Assembly: GCA_965206355.1 (NCBI GenBank)
Contig: OZ242212.1
Span: 2,232,001-2,296,000 of the forward strand
Length of the DNA stretch: 64,000 nt
Direction: 5' to 3'
Source: Spongiihabitans sp965206355
GTDB taxonomy: Bacteria > Pseudomonadota > Gammaproteobacteria > Arenicellales > Poriferihabitantaceae
The notes under the pieces were generated by a model. The model saw nothing but the letters and a program-made list of their open reading frames with translations. It was not told where the DNA came from and did not search any database. This document shows, piece after piece, positions 45,424 through 54,442 of the stretch (the stretch's first letter is position 1; the number at the start of each line of letters is the position of its first letter). The translations under genes were made by a program, and so were the position numbers.

Positions 45424-46782
45424 TTATTTTCCAGTCTTTTTCGCCAGACTTTTTTCAAGATAGTGTATATCACACCCGCCTTTGACAAACTCGGCATCCT
45501 CAAGTAATTGACGATGTAACGGCAAGTTTGTTTTAATGCCATCTATCACCATTTCCTGTAATGCCCCTTTCATTCGCGCTAATGCCTCACTACGGTGCAT
45601 ACCGTGCGTGATCACTTTCCCAATCATTGAGTCATAGTAAGGTGGAATCGAATAATGGCTATAAACATGCGAATCAACCCGCACCCCCGGGCCACCCGCC
45701 ATGTGGTATTGAGAAATTTGTCCGGGGCAAGGCAAAAACGTGTCTGGGTCTTCTGCATTGATTCGACACTCAAAGGCATGCCCCTGCAGACGAATATCTT
45801 CCTGAGCGAACCTAAGTTTCTCACCATCAGCAACACGAATTTGTTCCTGCAACAAATCGATACCGGTAATCATTTCGGTAACTGGATGTTCAACCTGAAT
45901 GCGCGTATTCATTTCAATAAAAAAGAACTCCCCGTCCTGATAAAGAAATTCAAATGTACCCACCCCCCGATAACCTATTTCGACACATGCCTGCGTACAA
46001 CGCGCACCAATTGCATTACGTTGCTGCTCGGTTATGCCTGGTGCTGGTGCTTCTTCTATGACTTTTTGATGACGTCTTTGCATCGAACAATCGCGATCAC
46101 CCAAATGAATTACATTGCCAAAGGTATCTGCAAGCACCTGAAATTCTATATGGCGGGGTTTTTCCAGAAATCGCTCCATATACAGTACACCATTGCCAAA
46201 CGCCGCTTGCGCCTCTTTGCGCGTGGTATGAACCGACTCCAACAACTGCTTTTCTTCATAGACCACCCGCATACCCTTACCGCCCCCACCCCCGCTTGCC
46301 TTAATCATTAACGGAAAACCAATTTTTCTGGCAAGCGCAACTATGTCATCCTGACTATCCGGAATCGCACCATCAGAACCGGGCACACAAGGCACTCCAG
46401 CGGCGCGCATAACCGCAATCGCCGAAATTTTATCGCCCATTGTTCGGATCGTATCCGCAACAGGACCGACAAAAATAAAACCACTTTGCTCAACCTGTTC
46501 GGCAAAGTCGGCATTTTCGGAAAGAAAGCCATAGCCCGGATGCACCGCTCTTGCGCCGGTAACTTCAGCAGCGGCAATGACCGAAGCGGTGTTCAGGTAA
46601 CTTTGTGTGGCGGGCGCAGGGCCGATACAAACCGCTTCATCAGCGAGGCGCACATATTTCGCATTACGGTCGGCTTCGGAATACAGTGCCACAGTTAGCA
46701 CACCTAATTGACGACAAGCGCGTAAAATCCGCAACGCGATTTCACCACGGTTGGCTATAACCAGCTTTTTTATCTGCTTCAT
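45424..46782 (-). CDS. accC: Biotin carboxylase AccC
   Basis: AccC carboxylates biotin on AccB using ATP and bicarbonate. The ATP-grasp signatures are intact: V-I-A-N-R-G-E-I-A-L-R-I at the start, K-A-S-G-G-G-G-G-K-G-M-R near 159 and F-I-E-M-N-T-R-I-Q-V-E-H near 286, including the catalytic region. Its 452 residues match E. coli AccC (449). It follows accB after 49 bases and precedes the DUF3426 gene by 15 bases. Confidence 0.97.
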   Translation of the reverse strand: MKQIKKLVIANRGEIALRILRACRQLGVLTVALYSEADRNAKYVRLADEAVCIGPAPATQSYLNTASVIAAAEVTGARAVHPGYGFLSENADFAEQVEQSGFIFVGPVADTIRTMGDKISAIAVMRAAGVPCVPGSDGAIPDSQDDIVALARKIGFPLMIKASGGGGGKGMRVVYEEKQLLESVHTTRKEAQAAFGNGVLYMERFLEKPRHIEFQVLADTFGNVIHLGDRDCSMQRRHQKVIEEAPAPGITEQQRNAIGARCTQACVEIGYRGVGTFEFLYQDGEFFFIEMNTRIQVEHPVTEMITGIDLLQEQIRVADGEKLRFAQEDIRLQGHAFECRINAEDPDTFLPCPGQISQYHMAGGPGVRVDSHVYSHYSIPPYYDSMIGKVITHGMHRSEALARMKGALQEMVIDGIKTNLPLHRQLLEDAEFVKGGCDIHYLEKSLAKKTGK

Positions 46783-46831
46783 TGACGATGGTTGTTTCGG
46801 GGTTATTGCGGATATATTTCGATATTTCCGA

Positions 46832-47305
46832 TCAATCTATTAAAAACAACGGCTCACCAAACTCAACCGGATCACCACTGGATTTATAGATTGCCTTGAT
46901 GGTGCCTGCCATATCCGCTTCTAACTGATTAAATGTTTTCATTGCTTCAATAATACATAGGGTATCGCCGATTTCAACAACAGAACCTACGCTAACATAG
47001 TGTTCCGACTCGGGCGAAGCGGATGGATAAAAGGTACCGACCATCGGCGAATTAACCGCACTACCACTGATGACAGCCTGCGATGCTTGCGATGCACCGA
47101 CCTGATGTTCACCCTGACTATCAACCTGAGCGGCTGTAAGCTGATCCGTCATCACATACGAAGTTGTCGGATAAGGCGGCGCGGCTGCCGCAGCATGGCT
47201 CGCCCGACTCAAACGAATCGTATTATCCCCTTCAGTAATTTCCATCTCCAGCAATGCCGATGACTCCAGCAATTCAATCAGTTTTTTAACTTTTCTTAAA
47301 TCCAA
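46832..47305 (-). CDS. accB: Biotin carboxyl carrier protein AccB
   Basis: AccB carries biotin between AccC and AccA/AccD. The biotinylation site is Lys123 in I-I-E-A-M-K-T-F-N. An N-terminal helical segment (1-35), an Ala/Pro/Gln-rich linker (36-82) and the C-terminal lipoyl-like domain (S-P-M-V-G-T-F-Y onward) are seen. The 157-residue length is normal. It heads the accB-accC-DUF3426-purH unit. About 100 bases upstream lies MITE copy 11, with an AT-rich motif (GAGTTGAATTTACGATTGAA) between. Confidence 0.96.
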   Translation of the reverse strand: MDLRKVKKLIELLESSALLEMEITEGDNTIRLSRASHAAAAAPPYPTTSYVMTDQLTAAQVDSQGEHQVGASQASQAVISGSAVNSPMVGTFYPSASPESEHYVSVGSVVEIGDTLCIIEAMKTFNQLEADMAGTIKAIYKSSGDPVEFGEPLFLID

Positions 47306-47405
47306 AATACCCTCCCACCTATAATCAAGTACGAATTAGCAATGGCGAATTGTAGCAATTATGAGTTGAATTTACGATTGAAAATTGCCCTGCGAAATAG
47401 ATCAA

Positions 47406-47563
47406 GAGACCTTGTGCACGGAAGATGATTTCGCTTTCAGGCCAGGCAAAAACGCACGGAATGAGGGAGTTTATGCTTATAAATGACCGATTGAGTACGA
47501 TTTTACCAACAGTAGGCGCTTTTAGGCGACGCAGCATGCAGGTGAAATGGCTGCAAAGGTCTC
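47406..47563 (+). mobile_element. MITE copy 11, 158 bp
   Basis: This forward long-class copy lacks the TTCGTG hexamer near its end and has a 1-base insertion in the first TIR (GAGACCTTGTGCAC). Its flanks ATCAA and ATTAA match at 4 of 5 positions. Confidence 0.88.
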
Positions 47564-47805
47564 ATTAAAGCACATCGGAATCGGCACGTTGTCCCGCCAT
47601 CCCAACGCTGATTCAGCATCGCTAAAGCCACGTTTCCGAAAATCATGCAACAGGTATTGCCAGGTAATCCTAATGTTTGTATGCGAAAAACTATATTGTA
47701 CATTTTGATTATGATACATTTGCGCGGTCGTTGTCTGCCGATATATTTATGAACCATTGCTCAAGTAGCAGTAAATTTCGCATAAGCATCTGATATATAC
47801 GAAAC
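47564..47805. other. Non-coding stretch with a possible protein fragment
   Basis: The minus strand at about 47580-47690 reads W-Q-Y-L-L-H-D-F-R-K-R-G-F and D-A-E-S-A-L-G-W-R-D-N, which looks like a piece of a protein I cannot name. It ends at the MITE. The rest up to the SPOR lipoprotein start shows only AT-rich sequence with a TATGAT box near 47709 that could be a -10. Confidence 0.25.
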
Positions 47806-48717
47806 ATGAAAAACCAACCCATACCGTGCTTATTCTTTTTATTGGGTACACTCTTAGCGCTCAGCATGATCGGCTGTGCATCAAGCGTTTCCGATACCCA
47901 TACCTTGCCTCATCGCTCTCAAGAATCCGAATTTACCGGTATATTACAGGTCAGTGATTCACGCCAATGTCGGGTAGCGGAGGATTGCGAAGCACAATTC
48001 AGTTTGCTCGGGCGTAACTTGAAAGCGTGGATTGCTCTTGAGGGGCATATCGTATCCAGCCACCATCATTTAATCATAACGGTAACCGGTCAGGCAATGC
48101 CGCTACCCACCGAATTGGTCGGACAACCGGGCTACGAGAATATCCGTACTTTGGTAGCAGTCAAGCACTACCGTGTACGTTCAAAAATCCCCTATCTGCC
48201 GTTTTTAGCCGATAGCGCGACCGACTACACCTTAAAAACCTTCGGCTGCGACTTAGCGTGGGATAAATCACCTACTTGGGAGATAAAAGACGACAACCCC
48301 AATTTCACCATCCGTATGACGGATACTCAACGAGCAGCTCCTCAACCTTGGATACAACTCAGCTATAACGGCAACTCTGGCAAACTCATTGCTGCCACTA
48401 GCGCCCTCAATCAGGCTAATCCTTGTGCCGAGGTGCTGGTTAATCACAGCAAGCCGACGGCAATCTCTTCTACCATCTGGTTTATCAGAGTGGGCGTTTA
48501 CTTCAGAGCAGAAAACGTCGCCTCGGTGTTTACTAAGTTGACAAAGCATGGCTTCAAGGTCAGGAAAAGCAGTGTCAGCACGGATCAGGGAAACGCCACT
48601 TATATCTGGCTTGGTCCCTATACAAAGCAACAAACAGCGACGGCAGTCAGCCTGCGTATGCAGGCCTTGATTGGCGAGAAAGGGTTGATAAGCAAAGCCT
48701 TGATTGGCACACCTTAA
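47806..48717 (+). CDS. SPOR-domain lipoprotein
   Basis: The 303-residue protein has a lipoprotein signal peptide with lipobox S-M-I-G-C, putting the lipidated Cys at residue 24. The middle (about 40-215) is a beta-rich region I do not recognise, with four cysteines that could form disulfides. The C-terminal 75 residues form a SPOR peptidoglycan-binding domain (R-V-G-V-Y near 226, I-W-L-G-P-Y-T-K near 266, I-G-E-K-G near 287). The SPOR part is strikingly like that of the DedD-like protein at 4307. A role at the septum or cell wall is likely; the exact job is unknown. MITEs lie on both sides. Confidence 0.78.
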   Translation: MKNQPIPCLFFLLGTLLALSMIGCASSVSDTHTLPHRSQESEFTGILQVSDSRQCRVAEDCEAQFSLLGRNLKAWIALEGHIVSSHHHLIITVTGQAMPLPTELVGQPGYENIRTLVAVKHYRVRSKIPYLPFLADSATDYTLKTFGCDLAWDKSPTWEIKDDNPNFTIRMTDTQRAAPQPWIQLSYNGNSGKLIAATSALNQANPCAEVLVNHSKPTAISSTIWFIRVGVYFRAENVASVFTKLTKHGFKVRKSSVSTDQGNATYIWLGPYTKQQTATAVSLRMQALIGEKGLISKALIGTP

Positions 48718-48770
48718 TGAGACTTTTGCATTGCAAGCTCCACCCATGAAAAGCTGCATTAATATTGAGA

Positions 48771-48909
48771 GAGACCTTTGCACGGAAGATGATTTCGCTT
48801 TCAGGCAAGGCAAAAACGCACGGAATGAGGGAGTTTATGCTTATAAATGACCGATTGAGTACGATTTTAACGCAGCATGCAGGTGAAATGGCTTTCGTGC
48901 AAAGGTCTC
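48771..48909 (+). mobile_element. MITE copy 12, 139-bp class
   Basis: This is a full forward copy. The target duplication is ATTGA; on the left two extra bases (GA) separate it from the element, probably a slip duplication of the GAGA end. It lies between the SPOR lipoprotein and argD. Confidence 0.9.
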
Positions 48910-49000
48910 ATTGAGAGCTAATAATGGATAAACACACCCAAACAGAGAACAACCAACAAACCTTAAAACCCTAAAAAATTGATTTTTATAGATCCGCCAT

Positions 49001-50254
49001 TTAATTTCCGAGCCATTCCTCAATCGCATTGTCCAGCAGCACAAGACCTTGTTCTATTTCCGACTCGCTGATATTTAATGGCGGTGCGAATCTGATAACA
49101 TTCGTGCCTGCCACCAGCACTAACAGGCCCTTTTCCACACAAACCGACATAAGTTCTCTTGCTTGATCTTTATAGCAGGCTTTTATCTCGCATCCGAGTA
49201 ACAAACCGACACCACGAATATCATCAAACACCGCGTACTTTTGGTTGATAGAGTTCAGTCCTTCAATAAATTGGCGGCTCCTGCTTTCAACAGCAGAGCG
49301 CATTTCCGGGGTATTGACCAATTCCAGCACCTTGCACGCCACCGCACAAGCCATTGGATTGCCACCGAAGGTGCTACCGTGACTGCCGACCACCAAACTG
49401 CTGGCGATGGCTTGCGTGGTCAACATTGCAGCAATCGGGAATCCCCCTCCCAGGCCTTTGGCGGTGGTTAGAATATCAGGAATCACGGCCAGTTTTTTAT
49501 ACGCATACAGCTTTCCAGAACGACCGACACCAGTTTGCACTTCATCAAAAATCAGCAACGCATTATTGGCATCACAACATTGTCGAAGCGTCTGCATAAA
49601 CTCTGGGGTTGCCGGAGTAACGCCGCCCTCACCCTGAATTGGCTCAACCATAACCGCACACACCCTATCACCCTGCTCATTAAAATACCGTTTAACCGCG
49701 GCGACATCATTAAACGGTCGATGTGATATACCGCCGGGTTTTGGTCCAAATCCTTCGCTGTATTTCGGTTGTCCGCCGACAGAGACGGTAAACAAGGTGC
49801 GCCCGTGAAAGGCATTATCAAAAGCGAGAATTTCATATTTGTCTGCATTAAAGTTATCTACCGCATAGCGGCGAGCAAGTTTTAATGCCGCTTCATTCAC
49901 CTCCGCACCCGAAGTCGCCAGAAACACCCGTTCGGCAAACGTGTTTTGACAAAGGAGTGTGGCAAGCTGGATTGCTGGTTGATGGGTTAAAAGGTTGCTT
50001 AAATGCCAGAACTTGTTCGCCTGATCAGTCAATGCCTTTATCAATTGCGGGTGAGCATGCCCCAGCACTGAGACGGCGATACCACCAGCAAAATCCAGAT
50101 ATTCCTTACCCTCGGCATCCCAAAGATAGCAACCCGCACCACGCTCAGGCAATATTGTCATAGGGGCGTAATTGGGCGCCATGACCTGATCATACCTTTC
50201 TCGAGTTGTCGGACTGGCAACGCTGGTATTTTCTGATGTTGTGTTATTGTTCAT
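49001..50254 (-). CDS. argD: Acetylornithine/succinyldiaminopimelate aminotransferase ArgD
   Basis: ArgD is a PLP aminotransferase of arginine synthesis that often also serves lysine/diaminopimelate synthesis. The PLP lysine lies in T-T-A-K-G-L-G-G-G-F-P near residue 260, and F-D-E-V-Q-T-G-V-G-R-S-G near 228 marks class III. The 417-residue length from ATG 50254 fits. The frame stays open upstream for 18 more codons into MITE copy 13, where a TTG could give an element-encoded N-terminal extension (P-C-L-K-A-K-S-S-F-V-Q-R-S-Q). I prefer ATG 50254. argC lies at 15.5 kb. Confidence 0.93.
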   Translation of the reverse strand: MNNNTTSENTSVASPTTRERYDQVMAPNYAPMTILPERGAGCYLWDAEGKEYLDFAGGIAVSVLGHAHPQLIKALTDQANKFWHLSNLLTHQPAIQLATLLCQNTFAERVFLATSGAEVNEAALKLARRYAVDNFNADKYEILAFDNAFHGRTLFTVSVGGQPKYSEGFGPKPGGISHRPFNDVAAVKRYFNEQGDRVCAVMVEPIQGEGGVTPATPEFMQTLRQCCDANNALLIFDEVQTGVGRSGKLYAYKKLAVIPDILTTAKGLGGGFPIAAMLTTQAIASSLVVGSHGSTFGGNPMACAVACKVLELVNTPEMRSAVESRSRQFIEGLNSINQKYAVFDDIRGVGLLLGCEIKACYKDQARELMSVCVEKGLLVLVAGTNVIRFAPPLNISESEIEQGLVLLDNAIEEWLGN

Positions 50255-50265
50255 AGTGGTTATTT

Positions 50266-50427
50266 GAGACCTTTGCACGAAAGATGATTTCGCTTTCAGG
50301 CAAGGCAAAAACGCACGGAATGAGGGAGTTTATGCTTATAAATGACCGATTGAGACCAATTTTACCAACAGTAGGCGCTTTTAGGCGACGCAGCATGGAG
50401 GTGAAAGGGCTTTCGTGCAAAGGTCTC
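50266..50427 (+). mobile_element. MITE copy 13, 162-bp class, 11 bases before the argD start
   Basis: This full forward copy is flanked by TATTT on both sides. It carries GGAGGTG, but its internal ATG is changed to AGG. Its reverse frame is continuous with argD. Confidence 0.94.
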
Positions 50428-50632
50428 TATTTTATAGAAGATACTCCTATTTTTCATGGTTAAAGTGTGCTAAAGGACTGGAATTTTACCTGTATCAATA
50501 GCAAAATATCGGATTATTTAACAGCGATGTCTATATTGACTAGCTACGGCTTCTGAAGCTTGGGTATGTCTCAAAGAAACAGCATAAATACATCGCGATA
50601 TTTCAATTCTAATCATCCTGACCGAAAAAATT

Positions 50633-52324
50633 ATGTCTAAACAGCAACCCGAACGCGAATCAATGAATGTTGATGTGGTTATCATAGGAGCCGGTCCCGC
50701 CGGACTTGCTGCTGCCTGCAAACTCATGCAGCAAGCTGAACAACATCAAAAAGAACTTTCTGTTGTTGTCCTTGAAAAAGGCTCAGAAGTCGGGGCACAC
50801 ATTCTTTCAGGGGCATTGTTTGAACCCAGAGCATTGAACGAATTGTTTCCCGATTGGCAAGAACGTGGTGCGCCATTGCATACCGCAGTGCAGGAAGATC
50901 GTGTTTTAATGTTCAAGGACGAGACGAAAGCCACCCGTATTCCACTGTGGATGATACCAAAACCGATGCATAATGATAATAATTACATTGTTAGTTTGGG
51001 TGATGTCTGTCGCTGGCTCGGCGAGCAGGCTGAAGCGTTAGGGGTTGAGATATTTCCCGGATTTCCAGCCGCTGAAGTCTTATTTGACGAAGACGGCAAC
51101 ATCAAAGGTGTTGCCACTGGTGAAATGGGTCGTGGTAGCGATGGCAAAACTAAAGCTGGCTACGAACCTGGAATGGAGTTACATGCCAAAATTACTTTGT
51201 TTGCCGAAGGTTGCCGAGGGCATTTGGGCAAACAATTGATTGCACAGTTTGAACTCGACAAAGACCGTCAAACACAACACTATGGCATCGGCATTAAGGA
51301 GCTTTGGGAAATTGATGCGGACAGACACCAGCCCGGTCTGGTGATACATGGTGCAGGTTGGCCACTGACACAGCACGGTGCTTCTGGAGGCTCTTTTCTC
51401 TACCATCTCGGCAATAATCTGGTGGCGATGGGACTCATCACTGACTTATCTTATGACAATCCTTATCTAAGCCCGTTTGACGAATTACAACGCTTCAAAC
51501 ATCATCCAACAATCAAGCACTATCTGGAAAACGGTAAACGCATTGGCTACGGTGCACGTGCCATTACCAAAGGCGGTCTCAATGCCCTGCCAAAAATGTG
51601 TCTGCCCAATGGACTGCTCATCGGCTGCGATGCCGGCACATTAAATTTCTCCAAAATAAAAGGCTCCCACACAGCAATGAAATCGGGGATGATTGCCGCT
51701 GAAACCGTATTCAACGTCATTCATGGCAACGGCAATCTGCAAGATTACCAAAGCAATTTTGAAAGCTCATGGCTTTATCAAGAACTGGAGCGATCAAAAA
51801 ACTTTGGTGCCGCATTACATAAATTCGGCATCTGGATGGGTGGTGCATATAACTTCATTGATCAAAACATTTTTTCCGGAAAACTACCGTTCAAATTAAC
51901 CGACCCGACCCCCGATCATGAAGCATTAAAACCGGCATCGGCGTTTGAGCCAATCCACTACGCAAAAGCAGACGGCATACTCAGTTTTGACAAGACCTCA
52001 TCGGTTTATTTATCCGGCACCAATCACGAAGAAGATCAGCCAACACACTTAAAGTTAGCAACAACAGCAACCGCCGTAGCAACCAACTTGAAAATCTATG
52101 CCGGACCGGAACAAAGATTTTGTCCTGCGGGTGTCTACGAATTCGTCGAAACAAGCAACCAGCCAGACACGCAGGCAGACACACAAGATGTCAAACATAC
52201 AGCATTACAAATCAACGCCCAAAACTGCGTCCATTGCAAAACCTGCGACATAAAAGACCCCACCAAAAACATCAACTGGGTCAGTCCGGAAGGAGGGGGG
52301 GGGCCAAATTATTCTAGTATGTAA
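50633..52324 (+). CDS. Electron transfer flavoprotein-ubiquinone oxidoreductase
   Basis: ETF-QO passes electrons from reduced ETF to quinone at the inner membrane, linking flavin dehydrogenases (such as those of fatty acids, choline derivatives or sarcosine) to respiration. The FAD-binding V-V-I-I-G-A-G-P-A-G-L near residue 14 and the C-terminal [4Fe-4S] ligands (C-P-A-G-V-Y near 500 and C-V-H-C-K-T-C near 535) are intact. The 563 residues match the family. No etfAB genes are near. The soxA/soxG genes in the same window give a possible electron source. The 3' end overlaps the convergent gltX by 16 bases, in a run of nine Gs coding glycine. Confidence 0.94.
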   Translation: MSKQQPERESMNVDVVIIGAGPAGLAAACKLMQQAEQHQKELSVVVLEKGSEVGAHILSGALFEPRALNELFPDWQERGAPLHTAVQEDRVLMFKDETKATRIPLWMIPKPMHNDNNYIVSLGDVCRWLGEQAEALGVEIFPGFPAAEVLFDEDGNIKGVATGEMGRGSDGKTKAGYEPGMELHAKITLFAEGCRGHLGKQLIAQFELDKDRQTQHYGIGIKELWEIDADRHQPGLVIHGAGWPLTQHGASGGSFLYHLGNNLVAMGLITDLSYDNPYLSPFDELQRFKHHPTIKHYLENGKRIGYGARAITKGGLNALPKMCLPNGLLIGCDAGTLNFSKIKGSHTAMKSGMIAAETVFNVIHGNGNLQDYQSNFESSWLYQELERSKNFGAALHKFGIWMGGAYNFIDQNIFSGKLPFKLTDPTPDHEALKPASAFEPIHYAKADGILSFDKTSSVYLSGTNHEEDQPTHLKLATTATAVATNLKIYAGPEQRFCPAGVYEFVETSNQPDTQADTQDVKHTALQINAQNCVHCKTCDIKDPTKNINWVSPEGGGGPNYSSM

Positions 52325-53748
52325 TTATGAGTTATGAACTGAATCGCTTTGTTGATGCGTTGCAGGGTTTTATGTTTGCCTGTCAATTTTACCGTAACAT
52401 CAATTGAGGGTGTTGCTGATGACCCTGATAGGGCAATGCGAAGCGGTTGCGCTAAGGCACCGAGTTTAATGTTTTCCATGTCAATGACCTTGTTGATGGC
52501 TTGATTGATATGTGCTTCATCCCATTTTTCTGTTTCTGCTAATTCGTTGTACAGGATGGATAGCAAGTTTCCTGATTCGGGTTTTATGTGCTTTTTCACG
52601 GCTTTGACATCGTAGTGGTCGAAATCCTGATAAAGATAGGTGACTTTATCCGCCATTTCTTCCAGCGTTCGCGCCCTTTCCCGCATCACTTCTACCACTT
52701 CATCGATGTTCGGACCATGGCATAGTCCGATGCCACGCCGGTTCAGAATTTTTGCCACTTCTTGTGCCAAACGGCTCTGATCTGCACTGATGATATACTG
52801 CTGATTGATCCATAATAGTTTTTCCAGGTTGAAGGCTGCCGCTGATTTGTTGATGTTGGTAATATCAAACAACTCGACCATTTCATCAATACTGAATATC
52901 TCCTGATCGCCGTGCGACCAGCCTAATCGAACCAGATAATTTAACAGCGCTTCAGGCAAGATACCCATGTCGCGATAATCAAGCACACTGACCGCTCCGT
53001 GCCGCTTCGACAGGCGTTGCCCGTCTTCTCCGAGAATAAGCGGCACATGGGCGAACATCGGCAAACTGGCTTTTAGCGCATAAAAGATATTGATTTGTCT
53101 CGGGGTGTTACTGATATGATCCTCGCCGCGCACGACATGGGTAATGCCCATATCCATGTCATCAACAACCACGCTTAAATTATAGGTTGGGGTACCGTCA
53201 GTTCTAGCAAGAATCAAATCATCCATTTCCTCGTTTGCAACCTCTACCCGACCGCGCACAATATCATCAAATACGACCGAGCCATGCACCGGGTTTTTGA
53301 ATCTTACCACTGCATCTTGAGCCCTGTCTGCAGCACGGTCGGTATTATTTTCTGGAATACCATTTAATTCCCGACAGTGGCCATCGTAACGTGGTTTTTC
53401 GCCCTTTGCACGCTGGCAAGCACGATTTTTTGCCAACCTTTCCTTGCTACAAAAACAATAATAGGCATCGCCCTGCTCAAGCAGTTGCTTAATAACCTGC
53501 GCATAACGATCAAATCGCCGGGTTTGATAAAATGGTCCTGCATTCCAGGTCAAACCCAGCCATTTCATCGCATCAAAAATAATTTGTACGGCTTGCTCGG
53601 TTGAACGTTCACGGTCGGTATCTTCAATTCGCAATATCATTTCGCCGCCGCTTTTGCGCGCACATAACCAGTTAAATAATGCCGTTCGCGCACCTCCAAT
53701 ATGGAGATAACCGGTCGGACTGGGCGGAAATCGTGTAATGGTTTTCAT
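52309..53748 (-). CDS. gltX: Glutamyl-tRNA synthetase
   Basis: GltX charges tRNA-Glu. The class I HIGH motif is Y-L-H-I-G-G-A at residues 13-19 and the KMSKS equivalent is G-Q-R-L-S-K-R-H-G-A near 237. A zinc-like C-x-C segment (C-F-C) lies near 98. The 479-residue length is normal. Its last five codons overlap the 3' end of the convergent ETF-QO gene. It is convergent with ETF-QO and upstream of nothing obvious on its own strand. Confidence 0.96.
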   Translation of the reverse strand: MKTITRFPPSPTGYLHIGGARTALFNWLCARKSGGEMILRIEDTDRERSTEQAVQIIFDAMKWLGLTWNAGPFYQTRRFDRYAQVIKQLLEQGDAYYCFCSKERLAKNRACQRAKGEKPRYDGHCRELNGIPENNTDRAADRAQDAVVRFKNPVHGSVVFDDIVRGRVEVANEEMDDLILARTDGTPTYNLSVVVDDMDMGITHVVRGEDHISNTPRQINIFYALKASLPMFAHVPLILGEDGQRLSKRHGAVSVLDYRDMGILPEALLNYLVRLGWSHGDQEIFSIDEMVELFDITNINKSAAAFNLEKLLWINQQYIISADQSRLAQEVAKILNRRGIGLCHGPNIDEVVEVMRERARTLEEMADKVTYLYQDFDHYDVKAVKKHIKPESGNLLSILYNELAETEKWDEAHINQAINKVIDMENIKLGALAQPLRIALSGSSATPSIDVTVKLTGKHKTLQRINKAIQFITHNYILE

Positions 53749-53818
53749 TGACTATCTGTTGCGGTCTGTTGCCAGCGTGGGCGCATCAAAATGCTATGTT
53801 CTCTACGTCTGCAGGCAA

Positions 53819-54106
53819 TTATTTTGACGCATCGGTGGCATGGAAACCTGCGGGCAAATGTCCATAATCGCCTTCACCGAAGAAAAACCCCTTCATATGT
53901 TTCTCAATCAATGCTAAAGAGTTCGGCTCCGCTGTATTAAGCCCGTTCTCATTGATAATAGCAGTTAAACGCATGAGCCATTGTGTCCAACCCTCTTTGG
54001 AGACATTCTCTAATATCCGCTGCCCCAGCTCACCCGGGTATGGTGGCGAATCCAATGCTTCAGCATCCTCGTTGAGTACCACGCAGTGTATGGTTTTATG
54101 TGACAT
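53819..54106 (-). CDS. yggX: Fe(2+)-trafficking / oxidative damage protection protein YggX
   Basis: YggX is a small protein thought to traffic ferrous iron and protect iron-sulfur clusters. The family pattern is clear: the N-terminal Cys (residue 8), S-P-P-Y-P-G-E-L-G-Q-R-I near 20, W-T-Q-W-L near 40 and the C-terminal F-F-F-G-E-G-D-Y near 74. Its 95 residues are slightly above the usual 90. mutY, its common partner, is not adjacent. Confidence 0.93.
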   Translation of the reverse strand: MSHKTIHCVVLNEDAEALDSPPYPGELGQRILENVSKEGWTQWLMRLTAIINENGLNTAEPNSLALIEKHMKGFFFGEGDYGHLPAGFHATDASK

Positions 54107-54442
54107 ATTCTTTTGGGAAGGTTGTAACGGATGTTTGATTATATCTAATTTACAGGTTTCGTATGCAGTTGGTTGGATATAACGCCCTCTATGCGCAACA
54201 AAGCCTTTATTTACACCGCCTTTTAACGCATTTTACGACATCGCCAATCGGCGAAATGTTGAAAATTTTGTTGATTGATAGCTCAAATTGGATATCATCC
54301 GACGAGCAGGGACTCGGTAATGACCTGACGAGACTATACGCTTAAATAAGTGCTATAGCATTTGGGACCGGCAGTATCCAATTGCATTATGTGTGGTGTT
54401 CTGATCCCCTACATACCTTAAACAACACTGGTGGCGAAGAAC
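54107..54442. other. Intergenic stretch with one weak open frame
   Basis: A 60-codon plus-strand frame at 54163-54345 (starting M-Q-L-V-G-Y-N-A-L-Y-A-Q-Q-S) has some protein-like character but matches nothing I recognise. I see no ribosome site for it and no RNA gene or terminator in this stretch. Confidence 0.25.

Noticed and set aside
48268..48813. 181-codon minus-strand open frame
   Set aside because: It begins in MITE copy 12 and is antisense to the SPOR lipoprotein, whose frame has a lipobox and a SPOR domain.
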